Part shown: positions 15,000-23,360 of the stretch, in pieces | Layout: every line of letters begins with the position of its first letter | Numbering within the stretch: the first letter of the stretch is position 1 | Origin: Kiritimatiellia bacterium | Lineage (GTDB): Bacteria; Verrucomicrobiota; Kiritimatiellia; CAIQIC01; Lenti-01 | Assembly: GCA_017458625.1 (NCBI GenBank) | Contig: JAFTAH010000007.1 | Coordinates: 1 to 35,206, forward strand | Direction of reading: 5' to 3' | DNA length: 35,206 nt | Translations under genes and position numbers: made by a program | Notes under the pieces: model-generated | Seen by the model: only the letters and a program-made list of their open reading frames with translations | Told to the model about the DNA's origin: nothing | The model's database searches: none

Positions 15000-16774
15000 G
15001 ATTCCTCCGTGGATGCGGCGGCGGCATCGCGCGCGGCGACCGGCTGGGGCTCGTCGTGGGCGAGGGGAACGCGGATGGAGAAGGTGAAGGTCGGGGCACC
15101 GGGCATCCCGAGCTGCTGCCAAGCAATTTCCGTCTTGTCCGAGCTGAAGAGCGGAGATTCCCGCAGGGCATCGCGGAAGGCCTTGATGGTGGCGTCCGGA
15201 TTCTTGGCCACATCGGTGTAGCCAATGCCCGTGACCGAAATCCCGAGCAGGGCGCGCGGATTGCTGGGGTCTGGCGGAGCCTCCGTCTTGGGGGCCTCCC
15301 GCTGACGCCGACGGGCGGCGCGGTCATCCTCCTCCTCGACCACGATGGTGCGCTCGGGATTCAGCGGAGCCACCTGGCTCAGCCATACGCCGTCGGGCAG
15401 GCGGCTCGTGATCTCGGCCAGCATCTCTCGCCAGGCCCCGCGGCCATCCTCGATGACGGCCAGCCGCTCGACCTGCGCCTTGAGCTGCGCGACCTCGGTC
15501 TCGGTCTCGGCCAGGCTGGCCTCGTCGGCCTTGAGCTGGTGAACACGGCTGTCGACCTTTTCCTGGGCGGTCTGGGTGCTGGCGGCGACCGTGCGATAGC
15601 CGGCAATCCAGAGGCCCAAGGTAATCAGCAGCGTGGCAGCGGAAATCGCGAAATACGGCAGCTTCTGCTTGAACTTCTTCTCCTCCTCGTACACGGAAGG
15701 GATGAGGTTGAGGGCAACGGGGCAGGTGCGGCACTTGCGCAGGGCGAGGCCTACCAGAGGACCCAGCTCGCACGCATGGGCGGCAATCTGGTCGGTGGGA
15801 ATCGCCTCGGAGACGGCGACGTTGTTGAAGGGATTGAAGTAGTCGACGTCGAGGCGCAGCTTTTCGCGGAGGAAGCTGTCGGCATAGGGAATGACGGAGG
15901 AGCCGCCGGTGAGGAGAATCAGACTCGGGGTCTTGCCGCCTTGCTGGCCGCGATAGAAGTTGATGGAGCGGTTGAGCTCGAGGTGGAGGCGGGTCATCAT
16001 GGCGCGGACGGCCTTGGAGACCTTGTCCGTGGTCTCGCTCTGGGGGGCCTCGTAGGGACCGCCGAAGCCGACGTAGGCGTGCGCCTTCTTGAGGGCCTCG
16101 GCATCGTCGTAGGAAACCTCGAACTCCTGCTGGATGGCCTGGGAGATCTGGTTGCCCGCGACCGGCACGCTACGGGAGAAGATGCGACCGGCCTCGAGGA
16201 AGATGAGATCCGTCGAGCGGGCGCCGATGTCGACCAGCAGCGTGCACTCGGGCAGGTTGTCGTAGTTGTAGCGGACGGCGTTGTAGAGCGCCATCGGGGC
16301 GACATCGACCATCTCCGGCTTGAGCCCGGCGAAGGTCACGCAGTCGCAAATCTTCGCGATGTCCTCGGACTTGATGGCGACAAGCATGACTTCCGCGTCG
16401 CCGTCCTTGCCGGTGACAATCTGGTAGTCCCAGACGACCTCGTTGAGCGGGAACGGAATGTTCTGCTGGGCCTCATAGCGAATCAGCTCGGTCACCTTGT
16501 CGGGCGTGGTGGGCGTGAGCTTGACGAACTTGGAAAAGATTGAATGGCCGGAGATGGAGATCTGCACGGGCCCGGGCTTGCAGCCGGACTCGTCGATCAG
16601 CGAGTGGATGGCCTGGATGATGTACTGCGAACGGTCTTCCTCGGACTGGGGGTCGAGGCCGAGGTCGGTGACCGCGTAGCGGGTCATCTCGAGGCCGCCG
16701 CGCGTCTCGACGAACTCGGCGAGCTTGAGGTTGTAGGCCCCGATGTCGAGGGTCAGGATGGGCTCTTTAGCCAT
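14996..16774 (-). CDS. Amuc_1101-like PilM-PilN fusion protein
   Basis: A 592-aa protein joining two type IV pilus alignment proteins. Residues 1-350 are a PilM-type actin-like ATPase (LTLDIGAYNLKLAE at 7-20, LLVDIGARSTDL at 179-190, LLTGGSSVIPY at 287-297). Then comes LNLIPSVYEEEKK (355-367), the motif by which PilN N-termini bind PilM in classical systems, here inside one chain. A membrane helix (about 373-392), a coiled coil (about 400-445) and a PilN-like periplasmic domain follow, with an Arg/Glu-rich linker (DDRAARRRQREAPK). ATG 16774 has AGGA about 7 nt upstream. It ties a cytoplasmic ATPase ring to the periplasmic arm. No assembly ATPase gene is nearby. Confidence 0.88.
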   Translation of the reverse strand: MAKEPILTLDIGAYNLKLAEFVETRGGLEMTRYAVTDLGLDPQSEEDRSQYIIQAIHSLIDESGCKPGPVQISISGHSIFSKFVKLTPTTPDKVTELIRYEAQQNIPFPLNEVVWDYQIVTGKDGDAEVMLVAIKSEDIAKICDCVTFAGLKPEMVDVAPMALYNAVRYNYDNLPECTLLVDIGARSTDLIFLEAGRIFSRSVPVAGNQISQAIQQEFEVSYDDAEALKKAHAYVGFGGPYEAPQSETTDKVSKAVRAMMTRLHLELNRSINFYRGQQGGKTPSLILLTGGSSVIPYADSFLREKLRLDVDYFNPFNNVAVSEAIPTDQIAAHACELGPLVGLALRKCRTCPVALNLIPSVYEEEKKFKQKLPYFAISAATLLITLGLWIAGYRTVAASTQTAQEKVDSRVHQLKADEASLAETETEVAQLKAQVERLAVIEDGRGAWREMLAEITSRLPDGVWLSQVAPLNPERTIVVEEEDDRAARRRQREAPKTEAPPDPSNPRALLGISVTGIGYTDVAKNPDATIKAFRDALRESPLFSSDKTEIAWQQLGMPGAPTFTFSIRVPLAHDEPQPVAARDAAAASTEES

Positions 16775-16794
16775 GGCGTAGTCCTTTCAGACGG

Positions 16795-17442
16795 CTAGCG
16801 GACGGCGGGAACGACAGGCTTGATGGTCGGATGCAGATCGTAGTCGACGAGCGCGAAGGGAGTCTGGCCGCGGTTGAGCAGGACGCCGTCGATGGGCGAG
16901 AAGCCCTCCCACCAGCTGCCGCCGCCCTGCTGAATGGACGACTTCTGCGCCACCACCGCGCCATTGATCTTGACGATGACTGCCGTGGCCTTGGGCGCAC
17001 CGAAACGCTGGACGCTGTGCGGGTGGAGGAAGCAGTCGGCGACGTGGCGGCCCTTGGGAATGTTGACGTAGGTCACCATGGCGCGGAAGAGCTTCTTGCC
17101 CTGCTTGGGATCCTCGACGTAGGCGTAGAAGGTGAACTCGAGCTCGTCAATCCACTCGGCGGCTGTCTCGAACTCGACGACGCCCTGCCACCAGTCGACG
17201 GTGGAGGCGTTCTGGGTGCCGACGGAGACCTTGTAGATGGGGGACTTGGCCTTCTTGGGCTCCGGCGCGCTCTTGAGCACGAGGGGGACGCCACCGGGCA
17301 CCGTAGCCGTCGGCGCGGGCCGCGTCGAGGTCGGAAAGCCGCCCGTCGTGCGGAACGCTCCCTGCGCCAGCGCACCCTGCAAAAGGCCTGCGCACACCAC
17401 TGCCGCCGTCATTTCCAGCCCGATTTTCCATGCCTTTTGCAT
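16795..17442 (-). CDS. Amuc_1102-like secreted pilus-system protein
   Basis: A 215-aa protein with a signal peptide (about 1-27, ending LLQGALAQ) and a beta-rich body with aromatic strands such as ASTVDWWQGVVEFE and LEFTFYAYVED. This agrees with the immunoglobulin-like fold described for Amuc_1102. It is the promoter-proximal gene of the operon, 20 bp before the PilM-N start, as in Akkermansia. ATG 17442 has AGGAGA about 9 nt upstream. The product should be periplasmic or surface-exposed; its function is not known. I assign it mainly from locus position, size, signal peptide and beta-rich composition. Confidence 0.75.
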   Translation of the reverse strand: MQKAWKIGLEMTAAVVCAGLLQGALAQGAFRTTGGFPTSTRPAPTATVPGGVPLVLKSAPEPKKAKSPIYKVSVGTQNASTVDWWQGVVEFETAAEWIDELEFTFYAYVEDPKQGKKLFRAMVTYVNIPKGRHVADCFLHPHSVQRFGAPKATAVIVKINGAVVAQKSSIQQGGGSWWEGFSPIDGVLLNRGQTPFALVDYDLHPTIKPVVPAVR

Positions 17443-17509
17443 CTTTTCGTGTCTCCTAGAACCGCTATAGCCTTCCAGTGCCGCTTATTCGTGCGGCCCA
17501 TCGCAGAAG

Positions 17510-17538
17510 ACTATAGGACTGTGGCAAAAGGGAGTCAA
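17510..17538 (-). promoter_or_regulatory. Near-consensus sigma-70 promoter of the pilus-like operon
   Basis: On the minus strand TTGACT (17533-17538) and TATAGT (17510-17515) are separated by 17 bp, matching the consensus at five of six positions each. Transcription would start near 17502, giving a leader of about 60 nt before the Amuc_1102-like start codon. It is the strongest promoter-like sequence in the window. Confidence 0.8.
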
Positions 17539-17634
17539 CCGCCATTTTCCTCCACAAGAAAGAAAAACGTTTTACCATCGCCCCGCCCCTGTCCCTGCCC
17601 CTTCCGCCCCGGCCCTCCGACGCCCCTTATCGCG

Positions 17635-17654
17635 GTGATTTTACGTGCAAAACT
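17635..17654 (+). repeat. Copy 2 of the intergenic GTGATTTTACGTGAAA motif
   Basis: It reads GTGATTTTACGTGCAAAACT and is followed by TAGGCATTATCCATT, similar to the sequence after copy 1. It lies about 100 bp upstream of the pilus-operon -35 box. Confidence 0.5.
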
Positions 17655-17827
17655 TAGGCATTATCCATTGTTTGCCAGGATCTTTCCCCGCCGGGCCACC
17701 CCCTCCCATGCCGCCCTCTCCCCGCCCCGTTCTCGCTGTCTCCTTGGTCCCCAGCGTCCCCTCCCCCTTCCCCTCCCCTCCGTGCCTCCGGTCGTTGCGG
17801 GGACAACCCGAATCCGCCTCAATTCGC

Positions 17828-17847
17828 GTGATTTCACGTGAAATCAC
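17828..17847. repeat. Copy 3 of the motif: perfect 20-bp palindrome
   Basis: GTGATTTCACGTGAAATCAC is a perfect 20-bp palindrome. It is the most symmetrical member of the five-copy family and looks like a binding site for a dimeric regulator. It lies between the pilus operon and the pullulanase gene. Confidence 0.55.
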
Positions 17848-17908
17848 TTGATTTTGCGGCTGATTTCAGGCACGAAACCACCCCGCGCCACCACGCCTGT
17901 CGACTGTC

Positions 17909-18002
17909 GGTTTTCCAGACAATGGAACCCTGTTTCGGGGGGTTTTCCATGGAATGGAACCCTGTTTCGGCGGTTTTCCATGGAATGGAACCCTGTTTCG
18001 AC
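17909..18002. repeat. Three-copy 31-32 bp tandem repeat
   Basis: ATGGAACCCTGTTTCG begins at 17922, 17954 and 17985 (periods 32 and 31). Between copies stands GGTTTTCCATGGA, so each unit contains the palindrome TTCCATGGAA. A partial unit (GGTTTTCCAGACA) precedes the first copy. There are no unique spacers, so it is not a CRISPR array. A related GTTTTCCATGG phrase occurs once more near 29684. Confidence 0.85.
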
Positions 18003-18136
18003 ACTTTTCGAGACCATGCGAATCCGAGCGGAAGCCCAAGCCCGCAGGGGGCCCGGGCGCTCGCAAAGATTGGACTTGCCGCAGGCAAGGAACGAGCGGA
18101 GCCGCGCGACGCGGAGGGGACCAAACGTGTTTCCGT

Positions 18137-18158
18137 CCTCCCGTGGACGTGCGGGAGG
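18137..18158 (-). terminator. Hairpin just downstream of the pullulanase gene
   Basis: On the minus strand CCTCCCG (18152-18158) pairs with CGGGAGG (18137-18143) across an 8-nt loop. It lies 4 bp past the stop codon. No T-run follows, so it may stabilise the transcript end rather than terminate by itself. Confidence 0.35.
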
Positions 18159-18162
18159 CGGC

Positions 18163-21117
18163 TCAGAAGCCGTTCATGAGGATGAGGGAGCTCTTCGCGG
18201 GGACGGTCAGCGAAGCGGAGGCCCCGGCCTGCCAGGCGGGAGGCTTCGCGCCGGAAGGCGCATCGGGAGCGGGAACGCCCGCACGGTCGACGCGCACGCC
18301 GTTGGCGATGAGCCGCCAGCCGGTCGGGCCCGGGAACGTCAGCGCGAAAGGTTGTGGGCGGACGTCGGCATTCAGGAGGACGATGAAGCCACGTCCGGCG
18401 TGGAGCTCCGGGACGTTGACGACGTAGCCCAGCAGCGCCTTGTTGGCGGGGAGCAGCCACTGGTAGTAGCTGGACGGCGGGCGCGAGGCCACGCGGAACG
18501 CCGCGCCTTCCTCGCTCATGCGCAGATGCAGAAGCCCGGCGTAGTAGGCCTCGGCCTCGGCCGCCAGGGGCCGTTGGCGGTCGGTCCAGCGGATGGCGTT
18601 GACGGCATCGCCCCGGTTGTAGGTGTTGTTGATGCCCCACTTGGAGCGCAGGAACTCCTGCCCCTCGTAGAGCATCGTCCGCCCCAGCGAGGTGAACAGG
18701 ATGGTGGCCGCCAGCCGGTTGAGGGCGGCATCGGCGGCGGTGAGCTGGCGTCCGTCGTGGTTGGGCGCGGAGGAAATCTCGTCGGCGAAGGCCATGTCGT
18801 CGTGCGACTCGAGGTAGTTGACGGGCTGGAGCGGATTCTGCGCCCAGGTGGCGACGGAGCCGAAGATGGCCCCGCGCAGCCAGTCGCGGTCGGCCCCGTC
18901 GCGCGCGAAGTTCTTGGCGGCGTAGCGGAAGTCGTTGTTCCAGGCGGACCAGCCGGTGCCCTTGAGCAGGTACTTGTTCTCGCCGCGGCCGGGCGACCAG
19001 GGCTCGGAGATGAGAATGACGTTGGGGTTGACTTCGCGGGCGGCGTCGATGATGTCCATCATCGTGTACATGTCGATGAGCTCGGCGAGGTCGAAGCGGA
19101 ACCCGTCGATGTGGAACTCGCGCATATAGTAGAGAATATTGTCGACGATCATGCGCCGCATCATCGGGAATTCGGTCCGCACGTCGTTGCCGCAGCCGGA
19201 ATGGTTGGAGTAGCTGAGATCGGGCAGCAGGCGGAAGTACGCCTTCTTGTCCGTCAGCGCGAACACGTTGGGCCCGCCGACGTGGTTGTAGACGACGTCC
19301 ATGATGACGGCCAGCCCCGCATTGTGGAGGTCGTTCACCAGCTGCTTGAACTCGTAGTAGGCCGCCCCGTTGGTCGGATTGGAAGCATAGGAGGACTCGG
19401 GCGCGAAGAAATAGGCGGTCGAGTAGCCCCAGTTGTAGGGGTCGTCGCTCTCGGAGAACTCGGACACCGGCAGCAGCTCCACCGCGTTCGCCCCGAGCGC
19501 CTTGGCATGGCCGATGCCGACGTCGGTGCCGATGCTCCGGCGCAGTCCCTCGAAGGTGCCGCGCAACGCCAGCGGCAGCCCGGAGGTCGGATGGATGGTC
19601 TGGCCCCGCACATGGCATTCGTAGACCACCAGGTCCTGCGGCGCGGGCGACTTCCACGCCCCGTCCGTCCATCCCGCGAACCAGCGGTTGGTCGCCTGCG
19701 GGTCGATCACGATGGAAAGCCCGTTGGCCGTGGCCTCGGCGCGCGCGTAGGGGTCGCCGATGACGTGGTAGGGGTCGAAGATCTCGCCATTCCCCGTGGG
19801 CCCGGCCACCCGGAAGCCATAGTACTTGCCGAAGTCGAGTCCGTTCATCGTGAGCGACCAGGTGCCCTCGGCGGCGTCGCGGCGCATGCGATACTCCACG
19901 TCGGGCCGGAACCGCTTGAACTTGGGCGTCCAGGTCATCGCCTCGGCGCGGTCGAAGAAGCACAGCCACACGTCCGTCGCACGCGGGGCGAACAGCCGGT
20001 AGGTCGTCGTGCCGCGCGCCCGGTCGACGGTGACCCCCAGGGGCTTGTCCGTCACGAACTTGTCCAGCACCGACCCCGGCGTCGTCTGCACGCCCAGCGG
20101 GCGCGGCCCGATGCCGTCGAGGCGCAACGTGTAGTTCTGGCGCACGTCCAGCGGCTCCGAGGTGTGCACCCGGATCTCCGCGCCGCCCGTCCGCCCCAGG
20201 TCCACGACGAGATTGCGGGTCCCGTTCTCCTCGATGGCCACGTTCGCGGCCTCGGACGGCGGCGGCAGCCAGGTCTTGCCGCCCACGACGAACTTGAACA
20301 TCAGCTGCTTCTCGCCCTTGGGCAGACGCATCCCGTCCAGCTGGGCCGAAAGCTCCCAGAGCCCTTCCGACTGCGACGGCTTGAGGCGCCACTTCTCCCG
20401 GTAGCCCCCATTCGCATCCCAGCCCGTGAAGTTGCCCGCCACCACCACCTGCGTGTTGGTCGCCAGCCGCCGCAGCCCGTACGCCGCCGGATCGAACAGG
20501 AAGGTCACCACGCCCCGGCTGAACAGATAGCCCGACACCCGCGCGTCCTCCATCTCCGTCACCAGCTCCGTCCACACCACAGGAACCGGCGGATCCAGGC
20601 TGGCCACCGGATGCGCCCCCTCCGGCAGCTTCTCGCGGAAGAACACCCGGATCATCTTGAGGTCAGCCACCGTCGCCTGCAGGATCGACTCCGGCGCCAC
20701 CTCGATCTCGCCGTCCAGGTTGATGGGCAGGGCGCGGTTCGCCCCCTCCTCCCACGCCCCGTTGACGATGAACTTGAACTCGTGCAGCCCCAGCCGCGCG
20801 CCCAGCTGGCGCGTATCCAGCCGCCACAAGGCGCCCGGGCCCGACTTCACCATCGCGTGCCGCCCCGTCCACGCCGACCACGACCCCGCCACCACCACGC
20901 TCGTCGCGCAATTGCCGGCCGCCCGCCACGCCTTCAGCGGGATGGCCGACGTTGGCGCCACCGACGCATCGAACTCCAGCCAGGGCGTCGGCTCCTCCTC
21001 GCCCAGGTCGGGGGCCAGGGCAAACGACTGCACGGCCGCAGCCTGGGTCCACACCGCCGTCATCGCCAGCGCCATGCCAACCGACCATCCGCCCAGAACT
21101 CGCATTATCCGGCTCAT
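18163..21117 (-). CDS. Exported pullulanase-type GH13 alpha-glucan debranching enzyme
   Basis: A 984-aa secreted enzyme. A signal peptide (about 1-27, ending WTQAAA) is followed by tandem starch/glycogen-binding E-set modules (VVVAGSWSAWTGRHAM near 75, VVVAGNFTGWDANGGY near 225) and a CBM48-like module (TTTYRLFAPRATDVWLCFFD). The GH13 barrel has the pullulanase motif YNWGY, region I DVVYNH, region II GFRFDLAE (nucleophile Asp676), region III ISEPWS (acid/base Glu705) and region IV ESHDD (Asp773), so all catalytic residues are present. Debranching of alpha-1,6 links in pullulan, starch or glycogen is expected. ATG 21117 has GGAG 9 nt upstream; the in-frame GTG at 21132 has an AGGA only 4 nt away and is less likely. 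The gene stands alone, with no transporter or regulator next to it. Confidence 0.9.
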   Translation of the reverse strand: MSRIMRVLGGWSVGMALAMTAVWTQAAAVQSFALAPDLGEEEPTPWLEFDASVAPTSAIPLKAWRAAGNCATSVVVAGSWSAWTGRHAMVKSGPGALWRLDTRQLGARLGLHEFKFIVNGAWEEGANRALPINLDGEIEVAPESILQATVADLKMIRVFFREKLPEGAHPVASLDPPVPVVWTELVTEMEDARVSGYLFSRGVVTFLFDPAAYGLRRLATNTQVVVAGNFTGWDANGGYREKWRLKPSQSEGLWELSAQLDGMRLPKGEKQLMFKFVVGGKTWLPPPSEAANVAIEENGTRNLVVDLGRTGGAEIRVHTSEPLDVRQNYTLRLDGIGPRPLGVQTTPGSVLDKFVTDKPLGVTVDRARGTTTYRLFAPRATDVWLCFFDRAEAMTWTPKFKRFRPDVEYRMRRDAAEGTWSLTMNGLDFGKYYGFRVAGPTGNGEIFDPYHVIGDPYARAEATANGLSIVIDPQATNRWFAGWTDGAWKSPAPQDLVVYECHVRGQTIHPTSGLPLALRGTFEGLRRSIGTDVGIGHAKALGANAVELLPVSEFSESDDPYNWGYSTAYFFAPESSYASNPTNGAAYYEFKQLVNDLHNAGLAVIMDVVYNHVGGPNVFALTDKKAYFRLLPDLSYSNHSGCGNDVRTEFPMMRRMIVDNILYYMREFHIDGFRFDLAELIDMYTMMDIIDAAREVNPNVILISEPWSPGRGENKYLLKGTGWSAWNNDFRYAAKNFARDGADRDWLRGAIFGSVATWAQNPLQPVNYLESHDDMAFADEISSAPNHDGRQLTAADAALNRLAATILFTSLGRTMLYEGQEFLRSKWGINNTYNRGDAVNAIRWTDRQRPLAAEAEAYYAGLLHLRMSEEGAAFRVASRPPSSYYQWLLPANKALLGYVVNVPELHAGRGFIVLLNADVRPQPFALTFPGPTGWRLIANGVRVDRAGVPAPDAPSGAKPPAWQAGASASLTVPAKSSLILMNGF

Positions 21118-21598
21118 CTGCTCATGCTCCACGAAGTCCTTCTCTTATCGCACACTCCTCCCCGACATGGCGAGAAAAATCCGCACCCGGAAACGACCCG
21201 AGGCGCATCTGAGTTATTTGCCACCTCGCTCGAGAGCCATTCCGGGATAGATGCAAACGCCCGGCAGGCTTGGCAGGGGCCGCCCGCCGGGCGGCCCGCA
21301 TGCAAGGACAGTTTCCGGCATGATGGTTCCGAATCCCCTGGGCCCGGCCCGCCCGGCGGTCGGGCCCAAAAGCCTCTCCTGGTATGGAGCCAGAAGCAGA
21401 AGGGTCAACGGGACAAAAAGCGACTCCACGCGACCGGGCCGGACTGCCCAGGAGAGGCAATAGATGCAAGAACGCCTATGTTCTACCGTAAAATCACCGC
21501 TTTTCCGCGCCGGACGACCGATGCTCGCCGGTGTTCGAGTTTCCGACGGAGGCTTGCACGACCCGGCCGGCAAGCGGGAGGGAAAACGCCAGGGCGGA
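21118..21598. other. Intergenic region between ribonuclease E/G and pullulanase genes
   Basis: No gene is seen in 481 bp. It carries two GC hairpins, 21277-21297 (GGGCCGCCC / GGGCGGCCC, 3-nt loop) and 21340-21367 (GGGCCCG / CGGGCCC), neither with a T-run. It also holds copy 5 of the recurrent motif (21478-21497) and a loose inverted repeat GCTTGC / GCAAGC (21552-21575) beyond the ribonuclease stop. I see no clear promoter for the pullulanase gene. Confidence 0.45.
21478..21497 (-). repeat. Copy 5 of the intergenic GTGATTTTACGTGAAA motif
   Basis: On the minus strand it reads GTGATTTTACGGTAGAACAT, followed by AGGCGTTCTTGCAT, which resembles the sequence after copies 1 and 2. It is the only copy on the minus strand and lies about 360 bp upstream of the pullulanase start. 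Confidence 0.5.
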
Positions 21599-23191
21599 CT
21601 AGTTGTTGTCCTGGGAGGCGTCGTAGAGGAGTTCGCCGGTGGTACCGTGGGTGATGCGGAAGTCCTCGATGTGGATGTTGGCGTCGGAGACGAAGGTGAG
21701 CTGGGTGCCGCAACGGCGTTCGAGGTCGATGAGCACCTGCTCGTCCTCGCGGCGGAGGCGGTCCATGATCATCGGGTTGACCGAGATGCGCAGGGGCAGG
21801 TCGCCGCGGTGGGCGTTGCGCTTGAGCACCTCGATGATGCGGCGCTGGATGCGGACGGACATCGAGAGGGTGGAGAGCACCTTGCCGCGGCCGTGGCAGT
21901 AGGGGCAGTCGGAGAAGGAGGCGGCGCGGAGGCTCTCCTCCATGCGCTGGCGGGTCATCTCGATGAGGCCGAGGGCGGAGACGGGCAGTACGTTGGTGCG
22001 GGCCTTGTCCTTGCGGAGCGCCTCCTTGAGCGTGTGGTGGAGGGTGGCCTGGTTCTTGCGGGACTTCATGTCGATGAAGTCGATGACCACCAGCCCGCCG
22101 ACGTTGCGGAGGCGCAGCTGCCGGGCGATCTCGATGGCAGCCTCGATGTTGACCTCGAGGATGGAGTCCTCCTGGGTCTGCCCGCCCTTGTGGCGCCCGG
22201 TGTTGACGTCGACGGCGACCAGCGCCTCGGTCTCGTCGAAGTAGAGGTAGGCGCCGGACTTCAGCCACACCTTGCGACGGTAGACGTTGTTGAGCTGGCG
22301 CTCGGCGTCGAAGTGCTCGAAGATCGGGGTCGGGCCGTCGTAGAGCTTGATCTTGTTGCGGGCGCCGCGCGAGATGCGGGAGGTCAGGTCGCGGGTGCGG
22401 TCGAAGGTGTCGCGGTCGTCGATGACGACCCGGTCGATGTCCTCGGTCAGGTAGTCGCGGACGACGCGCTCGACGAGGTCGGGCTCGCGGTAGAGCAGGG
22501 CGGGGGCGGGCGAGTTCTTGATGCCGTTCTCGATCTGCTGCCAGACGTCGAGCAGGCCGCGCAGGTCCTGGACGAACGAGGTGGGGCGGGTGCCCACGCC
22601 GGCGGTGCGGATGATGAAGCCGAGGTTGGTGGGAATGGGCAGGCGGGCAAGCACCTTCTTGAGGCGGTCGCGCTCCTCGGGGTCGGACACCTTGCGGGAG
22701 ACGCCCTTGAGCTTGGAGCCGGGCATCATGACGAGGTAGCGCCCGGGGATGGAGAGGTTGGCGGTGACGCGCGGCCCCTTGGTGGAGATGGCCCCCTTGG
22801 AGACCTGGACGATGATCTCGGAGCCGGGCGGATAGAGCTTGGCCATCTCGCCGGGCTGCATCTTCTTGCGGCGGTTGCGGCCAGGCTGGACGCCCTCCTC
22901 GGCCTCGAGCCGCGCGGCGTCCTCGGGAATCATGTCCCAGTAGTGGATGAAGGCGTTCTTCTTGAGGCCGATGTCGACGAAGGCGGCCTGGAGCCCGTCC
23001 TCGAGGTTCTGGATGCGGCCCTTGTAGACGGAGCCGACGATGCGCTCCTCGCTGGGGCGCTCGATGAAGTACTCCTCGAGGTGGCCCTCCTCGAGGACGG
23101 CGACTCGAGTCTCAAGGCTTTCGGCGTTGACGATGATTTCGCGCTTGACCTTCTTGCGGAGGCCGAGCATCTGGAGGAACTTGTCTAGCAT
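21599..23191 (-). CDS. rng: Ribonuclease E/G family endoribonuclease
   Basis: A 530-aa protein, the size of RNase G rather than full RNase E: there is no long disordered degradosome scaffold. An S1-type RNA-binding region lies at about 48-145 (GSVYKGRIQNLEDGLQAAFVDIG). The DNase I-like catalytic part carries the Mg-binding aspartates at 328 (VAVDVNTG) and 371 (VVIDFIDM). The zinc-link CPYCHGRG uses Cys429 and Cys432, which join dimers into tetramers in this family. The enzyme processes rRNA and tRNA precursors and turns over mRNA. ATG 23191 has AAAGG about 7 nt upstream. A possible minus-strand -10 box TATGAT (23319-23324) lies upstream, with a weak -35. It sits next to the mre/rodA cluster, a common arrangement for rng. 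Confidence 0.92.
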   Translation of the reverse strand: MLDKFLQMLGLRKKVKREIIVNAESLETRVAVLEEGHLEEYFIERPSEERIVGSVYKGRIQNLEDGLQAAFVDIGLKKNAFIHYWDMIPEDAARLEAEEGVQPGRNRRKKMQPGEMAKLYPPGSEIIVQVSKGAISTKGPRVTANLSIPGRYLVMMPGSKLKGVSRKVSDPEERDRLKKVLARLPIPTNLGFIIRTAGVGTRPTSFVQDLRGLLDVWQQIENGIKNSPAPALLYREPDLVERVVRDYLTEDIDRVVIDDRDTFDRTRDLTSRISRGARNKIKLYDGPTPIFEHFDAERQLNNVYRRKVWLKSGAYLYFDETEALVAVDVNTGRHKGGQTQEDSILEVNIEAAIEIARQLRLRNVGGLVVIDFIDMKSRKNQATLHHTLKEALRKDKARTNVLPVSALGLIEMTRQRMEESLRAASFSDCPYCHGRGKVLSTLSMSVRIQRRIIEVLKRNAHRGDLPLRISVNPMIMDRLRREDEQVLIDLERRCGTQLTFVSDANIHIEDFRITHGTTGELLYDASQDNN

Positions 23192-23360
23192 GGGACAACC
23201 TTTGGGGTTCGGGGTGAAATGGGTCGCGGCTGAGCGGCGACAGGACTATGAACGGAAAAGCGTGGACGACATGGGCTCCGGGGAGGCAGGGGACTGATTG
23301 GGAACTGGTAAACAAGGAATCATAGGATGCAGGGGCGGGAAAGGAAAGTACAAATGAGGG

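Larger units (their letters stand above)
17443..18162. other. Repeat-rich intergenic region upstream of the pilus-like operon
   Basis: No gene is seen in 720 bp. It holds a 5' leader of about 60 nt with a small hairpin (GCCGC / GCGGC, near 17482-17499), the promoter at 17510-17538, a pyrimidine-rich stretch (about 17575-17820), two copies of the recurrent palindrome (17635, 17828), the tandem repeat (17909-18002) and a hairpin (18137-18158) just beyond the pullulanase stop. Confidence 0.55.

Noticed and set aside
17909-18002. CRISPR array
   Set aside because: The three repeat units adjoin each other with no unique spacers, and there are no cas genes in the window.
21340-21367. Intrinsic terminator in the spacer between the ribonuclease and pullulanase genes
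   Set aside because: The stem is followed by A bases on the plus strand and lacks a T-run on either strand, and no plus-strand gene ends here.
17848-21654. 1268-codon open frame on the plus strand opposite the pullulanase gene
   Set aside because: Its sequence is Arg/His/Gly/Ala filler with no recognisable motif. The minus strand encodes a complete GH13 enzyme with all catalytic residues.
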